Assembly: GCA_905250025.1 (NCBI GenBank)
Contig: CAJNOJ010000082.1
Span: forward strand, 1-64,000
Length of the DNA stretch: 64,000 bases
Origin: Adineta ricciae
Lineage: Eukaryota > Rotifera > Eurotatoria > Adinetida > Adinetidae
Reading direction: 5' to 3'
The translations under genes were made by a program, and so were the position numbers. This document shows, piece by piece, positions 47,633-60,516 of this stretch. The notes under the pieces were generated by a model. That model had not been told where the DNA came from, ran no database searches, and saw only the letters and a program-made list of their open reading frames with translations. Every line of letters begins with the position of its first letter. Within the stretch, counting starts at the first letter, position 1.

Positions 47633-49027
47633 ATGTCTGCACGGAGTCGACCAACGACTGGCTGGTCAACAGCCTTGTCAGCAACGACGCGTTTGAGCAG
47701 TCTTTCTAATCAAACAGCACCTTTGGTAACAACCCGACGAAAACTATTTCGACAGATTCAAAATAATCCAAAGAATTGTTCACAACGAATGAAACAATCC
47801 AAATATGATATGGAGGAATTGTTTAACTTATATTACTCAAACGATATCAAATTCGACACATTTCAGAAACAAATCGTTACTGGTAAAAAAAAAGATTTTC
47901 CGTTTTTTTCAATCGAAAAAATATTCTGGGTTTCTTAGGGACACGAATTCCAATGTTACGATCAGTGCCGGTATCACATCAGACTTTGACGAGTACATCA
48001 ATAGATACCTTCGATTCGAAACACTGTGTCACACGAGAACAATTGATAAGTAGGTCAATTTTGAGTGAACATCGTCAGTTAGTTTTGATCACATGTTTTG
48101 TTTTTCCAAAGACAATGAACAGCAACTCGTTGCTGATACTTTAAAATCAAACCCAATTACTGAAGTACATGAAGTTAATGAAGATTTGACACCTGATCAT
48201 TCATCGACCCGTCATGTATCTACACCAATAACGATTCCGACCGCTCCGAATCTACCGGAAAGTTTTTCAACAATTGAACAAAACGAATTATTCGATGCAC
48301 CTTTGGTTAAAAGTGTCACTTTTCTTGATGACAATTTCCAGGAATCGCATGAAACGATCGATGCATCAAAGGAACGTCCGATGTCTTCGAAATCAATAGC
48401 GTCATCATTTTCGTCATCAAATATACCAGCCAATGTCACAGCACCACCACAGCCATCACTAATGGCAATGAACAAAACTCAAAAAGATCCCCCATCGCCA
48501 ATGATTCCTTCGTCACAACCACCCGTTGTAACTGGCTCGGCAATGGCTGTTCGACAACGATTTTACACAAGACTCTCGGAGACTAGACAACGTCCAAAAT
48601 CAAATGTCACATTAAATTCTCGCCAACCAAGTCCAAAAAATCGGTTCGTTAGGAAATGGATCTGTCTACTCCTTTGAATAATAACTATCTTGTTAACGTT
48701 TTCTTTCTAGTCCGCCATCAGCATACACTCACATATCTATTGAATCAGATATGCCTGAATTACCTGCTTACATTGGCACACAACGCACCGTATCAATTCC
48801 ATCAAAATGCAGGTTAACTAAACGAATAGATACTCTTACATATTTGATTACATATCATGTTTCACTTTAGTCGTTACGTTCTTGTCACATTTCCCGAAGC
48901 TCCTCTCCGTTACAATTCGCCAACATACGTCGAACGTCTGCTCTTACCTGAACGTTTCCCGAGACTATTTCAAAATATTCTCCATAGCTACGATTCTCCC
49001 ACTTCACGTCAGCATAAAACCAAATAA
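47633..49027 (+). CDS. Disordered protein, unrecognised
   Basis: Five exons, 47633-47882, 47939-48049, 48112-48643, 48711-48812 and 48871-49027, join in phase to give 383 aa. I start at the ATG of MSARSRPTTGWSTALSATTR; no in-frame ATG lies just upstream. The N-terminal 90 residues are basic and end in a helical segment (SKYDMEELFNLYYSNDIKFD). The middle is Ser/Pro-rich and acidic in patches. The C-terminus is more ordered: YVLVTFPEAPLRYNSPTYVE, then LLLPERFPRLFQNILHSYDS. No membrane helix or signal peptide is seen. I know no family with this pattern. The introns (54-67 nt) and codon use are normal for the window. AATAAA follows 75 nt after the stop. Confidence 0.75.
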
Positions 49028-49100
49028 AGAATTTCGTTTTGTTTGACGAAAAAAGGAACTGATTTGCTTGTCATTGTATTTTCTTTTCTCTTTTTTTCAA

Positions 49101-49106
49101 AATAAA
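49101..49106 (+). terminator. Polyadenylation signal AATAAA
   Basis: A canonical AATAAA 75 nt after the stop codon of the 383-aa plus-strand gene, within a T/A-rich 3' flank. The RIM-BP gene on the other strand ends 370 bp further on. Confidence 0.55.
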
Positions 49107-49473
49107 ATTCAAACAACAAAGTTTTCCAATGTAACGATCAAACAAAAACAAACAAAATTCAATCATCGGAGATATTATATACATATAATGATAGGTGAAA
49201 AGATGATAAGGTCAACACTACCGGAAAAATACACATTTACATAGACACTGTTTGCTCTCATTTACTGTACGAAAAACAAAACCTGAGTAGAGTTGTTTTT
49301 TTTTCAAAGCAGGAGATGAGTTCGTTCACTTTTGAATTGAGGAATCTATCAATGAAAGTTCGTTCGATTTCGGAGGAAGATCTCTTGTTGAAATATCATC
49401 TATACTTGATGAGGACTTCTAAAAGAACAAAATCGAGAACGATCGTCTGTCAAAGATTTTCAGCGCAAGAAAA

Positions 49474-52400
49474 TTACCGTCGATATGATGATTTCTAGAG
49501 GATGAGAAGAAGAAAAAAATAAGCAAAATAACTAATTTCGGAAAAGAAGTCTAGTTTCCTCTTTACCTTGTTTTCGTTCAGCATCATTGGTTCATTATCT
49601 TGTTGATGAGAATTCTCATTTGTGGTCATGGATGAAACTTCTTTGAGAAAGTTTGATGGAACTAATCCTTTGCTACCATTTTCTAATTCACCAAGATAAA
49701 ATCCATCGTCATGAACATTTCCATGCACGTAGATAGTATCACCCGATTGAAATGATAACTCCTCGTCAGGATTAACATTAGGAGAATGTTCCGTTGGATT
49801 GTAATCAAATAAAGCTACCATTTTCTTTATAGATTGTGGTGGAGATTTGGAATTTGTTTGATTCGTACCAGGTGATAGACGTTTTGTTGTTGATGAAGTT
49901 GTCGCACTGGAACTCGATGCCACTTGAAGATCGAAGAATATATTCATGATTCAAGAAGATAATCATTTAACTTACTCGACGACATGCGATTGGAATTGTC
50001 TAAATTCATAGTACCAGCAAGTAAATGTGCTTCTATTTCGGCATCATCGAGTTGAACTTCGGAAATCATGTTACTTGGCACAAAGCCTGTGCGACCATTT
50101 TCAGTTTGCCCAATGTAAAATCCATCGGCATCTTGATCACCATAAATCTATACAGAAAGATTTGTATTGTTGATGAAAATGGTTCTTCATAAAAAGAAAT
50201 TCTTACGCGAATCAATTGTCCCTCTTTGAACGGTAATTCTTCTTCATTATCTTTATTTGGTGACATGGCGTTTGGATCGTAGTCGAAAAGACCGATAAAT
50301 AAACGTGGAGGATTAGTTGTTTTAATCATATGACTATTCATCAATGGGACAGATGTGGTCGATGATGATGCGGCAGGTGTTTGTTCTTTAGCCTTGATAG
50401 GTTTCATTGGTACAGGAGGAGTGATATGTTGTTCTTCTGAAGATGTGGATGTATGACGTGGCGAAGACATTTTCGCTTTGTTCATGTGTGGATTGCCGTT
50501 GATGGGTGCAGCTGTTGTTCGTTTTGTATCAGTATGTTCACGTTGTTTTACCGGTGAAATTGTTGTAGATGCTTTACTTGTTTTTCGTTGAGTACTCGGA
50601 GATTTCATAGGCGTTGGCGCATCTTCTGACTGTTGTTTCATGTAGGCTTCATAACCGAAACGTTGCTGCGGTTGATCGTGTTGGTCACGATTACCATTTT
50701 TCGATTTGGCTGCCGAAGCAATGATGGGACTATTCGGACTCGGAGAATTGATTTCAATTTGCGGGACATCTGTATTGACGGATGCCGCTGAAGGTGCTGC
50801 CGAAGAAGATTTCGATGATGATTGAACCGGCGGTACACCAACGAGCCGCGTGGAAGTTTTATGGATTGGACGGATTTTATCAGGATTAGCTGTTGAAGAT
50901 TTTATCGGTGGTGGTGGTGTATTCATCGACGGTTGATTTACCACCGAGGTCGGTGGTCGAGAAGATGGAATACTCGTCGTCGACGGTGGCGGTGGTGGTG
51001 GCAATGGTTGCGAAAAATCTTGTTGACGAGAAGACTAGAATTAAGCACCAAATTTTCCTCTATATATGTGAAGATGAAGAAAGCGAATCAAACCTTTGAT
51101 GGAGTTTCTGCAATGCTTGATGGCGGCGGCGGCGGGGGCGGTTGAATAGGTGGGGGTGGGGGTGGCTGCACAGGAGGTGGTGGCAGTTGCGCAGGAGGTG
51201 GTGGCGGCGGTGGAAGAATTTGCGGTTCAGGATTTGCTATTTCGTCTTCAGAAGTTGTTCTTAGTGTAATGGAAGAGGATGCTGTCAATGGTACGGACTC
51301 TTTATCAAAGGCTTCTTCACAAACTGGAGGAATCGCAGGTGGTGAAACGTCCATATCCAGCTAATCAGACATACAAAGGTGTAATTGAAAATACCATAAT
51401 CTAGAGTTAATCGTCCTACTTTTTTCAAAATTTCATCGAGATCTATTGGAGCAGAATCGTGTGATTCCCCTTCATTTTCTGTTAATGTGCGAATCGTTAA
51501 GAATCTTCCGTGATGTATTGTACTCATGTTAATGACAGTATGATCATCTATAATCAAAGAAAATGATTTCAGGATTATTTTCTCGTGTTCAATGACTGAC
51601 TTGGTGGATTTGTTATGTCTTGTAATTGTCGACCATCGACAAGAACTCGATAACCACGAGCAGCAGTTGTTGCCGATGTCGGTTGCTCCCAAGAGATAAG
51701 CAGCGTGTTGGATTGTGGACCAGCTATTACTTGTACTCGTTTGGGCGGCTCAATAGATTCGTCTAGAAATCGAAATCAATGAAAATTTCCTTTTCGAAAT
51801 CGAATGAGAAAATGTACCGAATGAAGTAGTGCGAAATTCAATCGAAGCTGCTAGTTGTTGTTGTGTGCTTGCCACATTGTTTGGTTTGGCTTTGATCGTT
51901 ACTTTATGTACCGTGTTCGGTATTAAACCCGATAGTTTAAATCGATAAACTCCTGCTTTTAATGTTTGAACATCAATGTCATTCACGAATAGTTTATGAA
52001 CAATATCGTTCGACGCAGGCCACCAAGAAACGACAGCTGATGTCTGATTAATCCGGTCAACACGTAAATCACTTGGTGCATACGATACGTCATTCATGTT
52101 TCCATTAGAATTTGACATTGCTAACAGTACTGTACATTCTTGATCACGAGATAAGCCACGCTGTGTGATAGTTCGAACACTTATACGATGATGTTTTTCA
52201 TTTAGATTGATGTTTTCAATTAATGCGCGTGTACGTTCATTAGCACGAATAGTTGTGTATAAGGAATGATCAAGCAGTACTTGATAACCAAGTACTTGGA
52301 CTGTGTTTGTGGATGGAGGATTCCAGGCGATTAAGACACTATTGGTGAGATACTTTTCTACACGAAGACTCGTCGGACATGGAACTAAAGAAATACATTT

Positions 52401-55400
52401 AATCGAATCCCATAAATGAAATGGAATTAGCCATTCTTACCATGTTTACCAAAGGAGAGACCATTCGTTGAGGCAGATTCCGAAAGATTTCCGGCCGTTG
52501 CTAGTACTGAAAAGAATAAGAAAGAACGCTCTTACTTTCACAAGACAAAATTTTCTTTTCATAAATATTACATTGCTTCCGAAACATAGCTGGTACATTG
52601 ACAGATGTAGTGACTTCAGAATTTATACTAACGGGTTGATCACGGCGTGGTGATATCGTTCCATCTATGAGAGAAAATGACAGGAGATCAACAAAGAAGC
52701 CGAAAATTTCTCCTACCGGTAAGTGTTCTTCCTATCAGCCGTTGAACTATATGTCGTATAGTTTCAGGTAGGTCATCAGGATTGAGAATTGGCTCAACTA
52801 AATTTGATGGAATCAAACCATATCGACCCTCCAGATTTCTTCCATCATAGAATCCATCCTAAAAACGATAATAGCATTGTATGCGATTCCTATTGTCAAT
52901 TCTCGATTTACTTCATCGACGTCTCCATAAGTCAGATAGTATTCTCCGATACGTAATGGTAGTTCTACTTCCGGATGATCATTAGGTGAGAATTGCAATG
53001 GTTCATAAGAATATTTCGCAACGACGACTTGAGCTGTTTGAGTATTCAGACAGATATTCGATTTGATGTCTTGATTTTCTACTGGATTTTTCGATTGACT
53101 GGCGATCGATTTGACCAATGGTCGTTGTTGAACTGTTGTAGCTAATGAAGCTGGTGGCATAGCTGAGCTCATCATGTTATCTGATGGTGATGTTTGAGAG
53201 TCAACCATAATTGGCAGAGGCCATGGATGAGGAGATGGTATTGGCGAGGAATGATTATTCGAAAGCATAGCCACGGATGACGATGGCAACATTCGGTCAC
53301 GTCTTGCTTTTAAGGATTCAAATTCGAGAAGAATCTCTTCATGTTTCAACGATTGTAATTCAGTTTTTCGTTCGAGATCATGAATTTTTTCCTTAAAAAA
53401 AGACTCAATTAATAGAAGATTGATATGAAGATGATAGATTGAATTACTTCAAGTAGATGAATCGTGTCTTGATGTTCTTGTTTGGTTGCATCGTGCATCT
53501 AGAAGAATTTTCAAGAGACGTAGGGAACAATTGCAAGGAAAACTTCAACTAACTCTTTGAAATTGTTCAAAATCATCTTGTTTTCGTTTCAATTCTATTT
53601 TATTTACTTCATTTTCAACGTTCAATTGCTTTTGTAAATCAGTGCTATCACGTAATGATTTGATTATTGCTTCGAGTTCACGAACTTTCTGGTTAAGCTG
53701 CTCATTTTCACGTCGTTTCATATCACATTCAGACATTTTGGAATCCGAGGTTGTCCGAAATCGCTCACATTCTTGCGTCAACTATTGAATGAAAAGAGAA
53801 AAAGGCATACATAGAGATGCGGATTGATATTGAGCACATTGTATTATTTATTCAAATATTGATTATTTTCTTTTCCTCACGATTTTTTTCTGCATTTTAT
53901 TAATGCATAGAGTCATCACTAACCCGTTCATTAGTATTTGTTGCATTGCTAATTTCGGTGCGCATTTGCGTGTTTAGCATTGAGGCACTCTCGAGTTCTT
54001 TGATCTAGAGGGTAAAGAAAAAATGTATCTTGAGAATAGAAACAAGAGCAGAGAGGGAGGAGTAAAGTGAGAGAGAGAGAGAGAGAGAGAGAGGGAAAGA
54101 CAAAGCCTAACGAGGAAGAAAAAGATGAATGCCATGGTGCAAGTACTTACAAGCCGAGCATTTTCTTTGTTCAGATTTGCTAGTGCCATTGCATGATCGT
54201 CGGATTTTTTCTGCTGTTGACGTTCGAAGAAAGCAAAAAAGAAAAAGAGAATAGAATGAAATAGAGAACAACAAAAAAAAATATGAGGAGAAAAGAGGAT
54301 GGTTTTCTGCATCATACAATTGTGAACAGGTCGATTTCTTTCTCTTCGCCAACAACGAATGAGGCGGGCAACCAGCCAACCAAACAAGCTAGTTCTCTCG
54401 ATTCCGGAAACATGATCTTTATTTCTTTCTCTTGTGCGTCTCACCCTTATTTTCCACCCCTTTAGCACTTTTTGCTTTGGAATATTATATGTATTTAGAA
54501 TGTGGATAGGACTTACGCTGAGTTGAATTTCCGTTTGTAATCGTTCGACTGTTGCCTGGAGATCTTGACAACGATCTTCAACTGCCTGCATAGTTAAAAG
54601 GTCATTTTCTAATTGTGTCTTGCGCAGATCAATTGCTTGAAATGTTTCTCGGTCTTCGTTGTATCGTTGTTTCAACATCTGCAAATCTCGATTTTCAGTC
54701 TGAAGATATTTGATTTCATCGAGCCGTTTTCTCAAGATCGTTTCATGGGATTCTTTCATTTGATTACGTTCTTCGCGTAGCAAATCATTCGCTGCACGTA
54801 ATTGTTCATTATCGAGACGAAGTTTGATGTTCTCATCATTGAGATGTTTGATATCATTTTCATAACTGTTCTGATTATCTTGGTATTTATCTTTCAAATC
54901 GTTGTAGTTTTGTTTTAATTCATTGAATTGATTGAATAAATCATCGTATTGACGACGTTGGTCAGCATGTTCTGCTGATCGCGTTCGATCACGTGTTTCG
55001 ATCTGTGTCAAACGTGCTAATTCACCAAGTAAATGTTCGTTTTGGCTTTTCAATTGCTCGTTTTCATGTGAACAATATTCGAACGTTGATTTTTCATTCT
55101 TATACGTATTTTGTATTTCCACGAAGCGTTCTTCGATCTCTGTTAGATGTGTATACTCATTTTGAAGATGTCTATATGCTTCTTCAAGTTCAGTATATTG
55201 TTGAAGCTATTAGAAGTAAAGAGAAGAAATAAAGAATGAATGAATAGAAGAATAGATACAATTCTATTCTTGCTGATCGAACGTCTTCCAATAGAGAAAA
55301 CGGCTTTAGAAGATTAAAACAAAAAACGAGAAAAAGCGGCTTAAATGAAGTTGACAGTTTTATTCCTGAGGACCTATGATGAGTGACTGGTTATTTTGAT

Positions 55401-58400
55401 GACGACGACGAAGAAAAACAAAATCATGAAAATGAGTATCTTCTAACCTGTAATTTCAGTTTGGTGACATGTTCGTCTTCAGCGCGTGCCAAACGATGTA
55501 CTTCACTTTTTAGCGCTTCATTCGTGTCTTGTAATGCTTGATAATGAAAGGGATCGATGGAAGATGCTGTTGAAGAATTAGTTCTCGAGCGGCCACTTGC
55601 TGTTGTTGTTGTTGTCGGGTATTGTTGCTGTTGTTCCGTGACATTCGTCGTTGTATTCGCTGCTGATGATGGCTAAACAGAAAAGAAACATGCGAATAAC
55701 GAGACACTTTCGATGATGAATTCGCAATGAAATGTCTGTTTGGCAAACCTGTGAGAATGTTTGTTGTAAATTCTGTTTTGATGACTTCACATCGCGAATA
55801 AAACCGGTAAAACGCGGCGATGATGAGCTGGTCATAATTGTTTTCGATAGTTTTTCTTTATTTTATACTTAAGAGAATCAATCTCTACTTTCTCTATTCT
55901 CTAACTAATGCTTTATTCTTGTGGTTCAGCTAAGTTTGATACTACCACATCTACATACATACATACACGCACACGCGAGCGTAAATAACTAATATGATTA
56001 TCTCTGAGAAAGAGAGGAGTCTTCTGCAACCGGTAGTAGTGTGGTAAAAAAATATTCCCGTTTTTTTTTCTTCTTTCTCTTTCTCTCTCTCACTTTCTTT
56101 TGCAACGACAAGAGGAAAAAACTGATGAAGAAAAAGCAAGAAAAAAGTGGGAAACAGAACAGAAACTTAACGAGAGAAATAGTCACAAGAAGCAAAAAAG
56201 AGGAATGTTCATCGACCGAACGAGGCCTCGCTCTAGCGCGCGTGCCGATGAAGATGTCTTTCTATTTGCACTTTTTTCCTTCTTCTCTCTTTCCCACATG
56301 TCTTTCTCACAATACATGGAAGATTAGAATGACTGATGAAAAACAAGAGAAGAGAGAAGAACGAGAATGAAAGAGGGAGAAACTATCGAAGTGATTCGAT
56401 AAATAAGAAAGTTTTCTTTTCAATATGCACATGAAACAAATCTTGTATTCTTTCCTTCCAGTTTTTTTCATCAAGGAAATGGATCGAACAACAATAAGAA
56501 GACGTCTGTCTACCTAAGAGACAGTCAATAATGTGGAAAGAAAGGCAGTTTCCGTCATCTTTCAATGGGATGCTTGAAGACTTACGCCTATATTTGCTAT
56601 CGAGTTCAATGTTGATGTTGTTCTTGAAGCCAAAAGACGTCGTTCAAGATGAAGTTTTTCAATATTTATCTGTCGTAATGCTGTGCCAAGATGATTTGCC
56701 TAGCAAAAGAAAAAACACAAATATTCATAGGAATTACGCGACGATGTTTCCTTGGTTATCAATTACTGTCGATAATTCTTGCAGTTGAATACTTAATTGT
56801 TTGATTTCATCGTTTTTTTTCTTCAATAACTTCTGATATTCGATAGCATCTTTACTGGCTTGCTTTGCCAATGCTCGTTTGATTAATTCTTTATCGTGAT
56901 CTTTCTAAAAAAGATGGCAATCATTATGATTTCAAATCTTTACAGCCGCATTCTCAAACAGTTACTGGTTGCTCCTGTTTAAGCACTTCCAATGTTCGTT
57001 CGAATCGTTTGACACGATCGTGTAATTCAACGAGATCCTGTTGTGAAGACTGTTTTTGTTCATCATGAAGATGTTGATTCTAAGTTTGATAAAGAACAAA
57101 GGAGAATATTAAATTAACTTGGAAAATTCGAACAAAAAAAGAACAAGAAAAGGATGAAAATCCCTGTAGATCATAAGTTGCCGTTCGTCCCTAAACTCAT
57201 CAATAATCGGCACTTGAGAAAAATTCATTTTCACTGAGTGAAAAATCGATCGCACCAAATGAACTAATCCTTTACACGATTTTTACTAAACGCTGCTTCA
57301 TGCGTTTGTATATTTCGAGTAAAAATAGCAAAACGCTGATATGAATTCTAGGAAAGTAGAACAATGCTTATTTAAATAGTACATGCTAGATTAAATAGAA
57401 ATGAAGAGTACAAAAACAACACAGAAATTTCACATCATAACTGAGATGAAAAAAATTCCACAATAGAATTACTGCCTAATCGCTGGATGCTTGTTTTAGA
57501 TAAGCAATTAGATCCTTTCGTTCCTCATCCTTTTTCAAGCCAGCGAAAATCATTTTTGTCCCTGGAATGTATTTCTTTGGATCTTTTAGATAGACCCAAA
57601 GAGTATCACCGCCCCAAGTGATATTCTTGTTTTTGTTAGCATCGCTGTAATTAAAACCAGGAACTGAACCAGTGTGTCGACCAAACAAACCATGTAGATT
57701 TGGCCCTTGTTTATTGCCGCCACCTTTTTCAGCAGTGTGACATTGAGAACATTTCGTTTTGAATAGTTTTGCACCCTTTTCAGGATCACCACCTTCCCAT
57801 TCACCACCGCCTCCACCGCCAGATGCTTCTTTCTTATCCCCACTTTTGTCTCCACCGCCGGATTTGGCATCGCCTCCCTTATCACCGCCTTTGGCACCAC
57901 CTTTATCAGCTCCACCCGAAGCTCCTCCTTTATCACCACTATTCTTGGCGCCACCTTTGTCTCCACCTTTATCAGCACCACCCGATGTTGCTCCACCTGA
58001 TGCTGCTCCACCTTTATCAGCACCACCTGCTTTAGCAGCACCTCCAGCATCGTTTTTATTTGCTTTATTATCTTTGTCAGCTGGTTTTGATCCACCACCA
58101 TCACCATTGCTCGATTTTCCACCACTTTGTTTAGCTTCGTCTCCAGCCATTGCCTTAACGTTGAGTTCACCTAGTTAAGTTATAATTTATGTTTTGAGGA
58201 CGTATGCGTTGTACGCGAATACTTTATGTTTGTCGAGATACGAATGGACGAAAAAAAGAAGAGAAAATAAGGGCGAGGCAAGCATTGTAGAAAAGCGAAA
58301 AAAACGAATGTTGACGAATCGATCAAGGGCATTAACTCAAATGAGTCACACAGGATATCATAGATGAGAGAGGACGTGCTAAGGCAACTTATATATATCA

Positions 58401-59380
58401 TGGCGGATCATGCGCGTATGTACACGTGATAGAATAAAACTCGTCTTTTGTAACTTACCGTAGAAATGACCAAATCAGGATCAGTACTTCGTAATATTTG
58501 TACTGGCGCAATTCTCTTACTGGCAGTTTCATTAATATCAAGAACAGTCTCTGGCACTGACCATGTTTTTAATTGTTCGATGTCATATGATTGTTCAGCG
58601 ATGCGTTGGTCACGTAAAAGTAACTGCCGTTGTAAATAAGAGACAAGATCTTTCTGATCTTCTTTACAGAACACATTGAGTTCATGCTCGTATTGAAGAC
58701 GAAGTTTTGTAATCTTCGCTGATTTATCGAGATCCGATTTGGATTTCGCCTGCAACGAGATAACGTAAATAAAACAGTTTTAAAGAATAATATTAATTTC
58801 ACAAGGTGACATTCTATTTATTTTGAGTACATGTACACTCGCCGAAGGCAAAGAAAAACATATAGAAAACCAGTTTCCTCTCATTTAGGCAATAAAAAAA
58901 GATGAATCATTTTGGCTGGGCATATCTAATAACATATAGACACAAGACAAAATACTTACTTAACAATCAATTAATATCTTGCTTTTCTCGTTGAGTGAAG
59001 AAACTATTTTAGTTAATACTTTCATGCAAACTTACTTTGTATAAAGTTTCCAACTGTGTCTTTGCTTGCTTCAACGCGACTAATTCACGTTTGAGTTTGT
59101 CAATTGTGTTAACTAGAGCTTCACTTGAATCCTCTGGTTCGATGGAATCCGTTTGATCATGAACATTCTGAGCCAATGTGTTGATTGTTGTTTGACGAGA
59201 AGAACCGTGTGATATGGATGAAACAGTCTCCAACTCCGATCCTGATGATGCAGCCGAAGATGGTGAATGTGTTGATAGTGTACAACCAGTGACTGTCTGA
59301 GACGGAGTTAGATGATTGAGAAGCGTTGTGGTCAACGAGCTTGTTTTCATCATCTCAATGATTGATTCGCAATAATTCAA
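49474..59380 (-). CDS. RIMBP: RIM-binding protein (RIM-BP), presynaptic active-zone scaffold
   Basis: Coiled coil, then SH3, three fibronectin III domains and two SH3 domains, the RIM-BP order. Amino-terminal exons: 59380-59036, 58749-58459, 57079-56966, 56904-56767, 56699-56586; [20 protein letters not shown] resembles the TSPOAP1/RIMBP1 amino-terminal helix. The next exons run from ATG 55835 (55835-55749, 55672-55448, 55206-54517 and others) to the stop at 49474, about 1568 aa. SH3-[21 protein letters not shown] and [20 protein letters not shown] (53391-52912, 52858-52717). FN3 domains: 52384-51818, 51762-51601, 51547-51420. A poly-Pro linker is at 51360-51094. SH3-[22 protein letters not shown] (51034-50207, 50147-49976). 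SH3-[23 protein letters not shown] (49922-49567). A 21-nt exon 49494-49474 encodes KSSYRR. RIM-BPs link RIMs to calcium channels. The join between 56586 and 55835 is unresolved, so 55835 may be an internal start. The cytochrome c gene lies in the intron 58458-57080. Confidence 0.9.
54069..54093. repeat. (GA)n microsatellite in a RIM-BP intron
   Basis: A perfect GA repeat of about 25 bp in the intron between the exons ending at 54151 and starting at 54004 on the minus strand; on the transcript it is a (TC)n tract of the intron's pyrimidine-rich 3' half. Confidence 0.85.
55836..56585 (-). other. RIM-BP intron or internal promoter region
   Basis: A 750-bp interval between the amino-terminal coiled-coil exons and the ATG at 55835. 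The upstream donor at 56585 is a strong GTAAGT. No acceptor with the right phase joins it cleanly to the 55835 exon, because frames entering that exon from upstream close at stops. It may contain a promoter for a shorter isoform. The middle, 56040-56110, is T/C-rich. Confidence 0.45.
57476..58150 (-). CDS. Cytochrome c with long Gly/Lys/Asp-rich N-terminal extension
   Basis: A single-exon gene of 224 aa. Residues 117-224 are a complete mitochondrial cytochrome c: heme attachment CSQCH (Cys134, Cys137, His138), [20 protein letters not shown], the Trp in [20 protein letters not shown], and the axial Met200 in [15 protein letters not shown]. It carries electrons from complex III to complex IV in the intermembrane space. 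Residues 1-116 are a low-complexity extension of Gly, Lys, Asp, Ala and Ser with repeating GGADKGG and DKGGA units, starting [20 protein letters not shown]. Normal cytochrome c is about 105 aa with only a few residues before the core. The extension is in frame with no intron or internal Met, so it must be translated if this ATG is used. The gene lies on the same strand inside a RIM-BP intron. An AG (TTAACTAG) lies 20 nt before the ATG. The role of the extension is unknown. Confidence 0.92.
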   Translation of the reverse strand: MAGDEAKQSGGKSSNGDGGGSKPADKDNKANKNDAGGAAKAGGADKGGAASGGATSGGADKGGDKGGAKNSGDKGGASGGADKGGAKGGDKGGDAKSGGGDKSGDKKEASGGGGGGEWEGGDPEKGAKLFKTKCSQCHTAEKGGGNKQGPNLHGLFGRHTGSVPGFNYSDANKNKNITWGGDTLWVYLKDPKKYIPGTKMIFAGLKKDEERKDLIAYLKQASSD

Positions 59381-60516
59381 TCATTTTCATACGCAGATAT
59401 GTTGCACATTGACTATACAACGAACAAGAAGAAAGACAAAATGGGAGAGAACACGGTCTGTCAGAAAATTCATTCATATACATGTACTTCGTGGTTGAAT
59501 GAAAAAAAATGCAAGGAAGAACGAAATCGATGGAGGCGAGGAGCGAAGCAATCGATCAGGTCCGATGTTAAAAAGAGAAGCGTAACTGAAAGAAACAGAG
59601 AAAATGAGAGATTCATCTTTGAAACATGTTCCGAAAGGAAGACGACATGATCATGAATAGCTGCTATTTTCAATTCACGCAAAATTATTATAAAAGAAGA
59701 GGAAAAACAAGACTATCCTGGCCTATAATATAGACTAGTTCCTTGAAAGAACAAAAGGAAGCGGCAGGTGGTATATCTTGTGTGTATGGATTCATACAAT
59801 TTATTAAAGAAAATGAAGCCTGATTCGACTAATGACTTGCCAATGAAATATAATAAAGCAAACGATTATAGAACAAATATTAAAACAACACTTGAACAAA
59901 GTTTATTGGTATGACAATAGAAGGTCGTTACCTTGAATCGTCTCTTCTATGAGAAAATCAAGCGGAGGACATAAAATATGTATGTAAATAGATGCGATCA
60001 GTGAAATTGATATCAAATCGAATTTTTTCCTATTTGCCTCATATGCCTATAACGAACTGTAAGTGCCGTTATTTTTCAATCAGAGAATATTGATGTTCAT
60101 TTCTGTAAACCTGAAGCACGACGGTGTGTGTGCAGCGAAATCGAATTTCAAGTGTCATTTGATGCAAGAACAAGCGCTGAACTTGTACGTATGACATACT
60201 TGAAATGAAGTGTCTCAGGAAGGGAAGATTGGAATTTTGAGTAAGAAAAAAAGGCGAACTCACTGATCGGCTTTTTCCTGCTTCGAAGAGAAGAACGTCA
60301 AGCTGTAGACGAAATGTTCACTCGAGTAGAAAATATCCCACACATGATCTACTTTCAAAGTGATTCAATTTTCTTTTTCATTTACTGAAGAAAAACGGCG
60401 CTACTACGCCAACTAATTAAATTGAACTGTCAGATCGAATAAACATTTCGAAAGAAATTGAACACATTACCTACGTCTCTTTTCCTCCCTTTATAAACTC
60501 GGTTTATAATGAAAAT
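59381..60516. other. Spacer between divergent genes
   Basis: 1.1 kb between the RIM-BP start and the small coiled-coil gene on the plus strand, so both promoters should lie here. There is no gene I can support; frames near 59400-59680 are purine-rich simple sequence. Confidence 0.5.

Noticed and set aside
57759-58178. Pro/Ser-rich open frames on the plus strand opposite the cytochrome c extension
   Set aside because: They are the antisense reading of Gly/Lys/Asp-rich codons. The minus strand encodes a complete cytochrome c, so the plus-strand frames are shadows.
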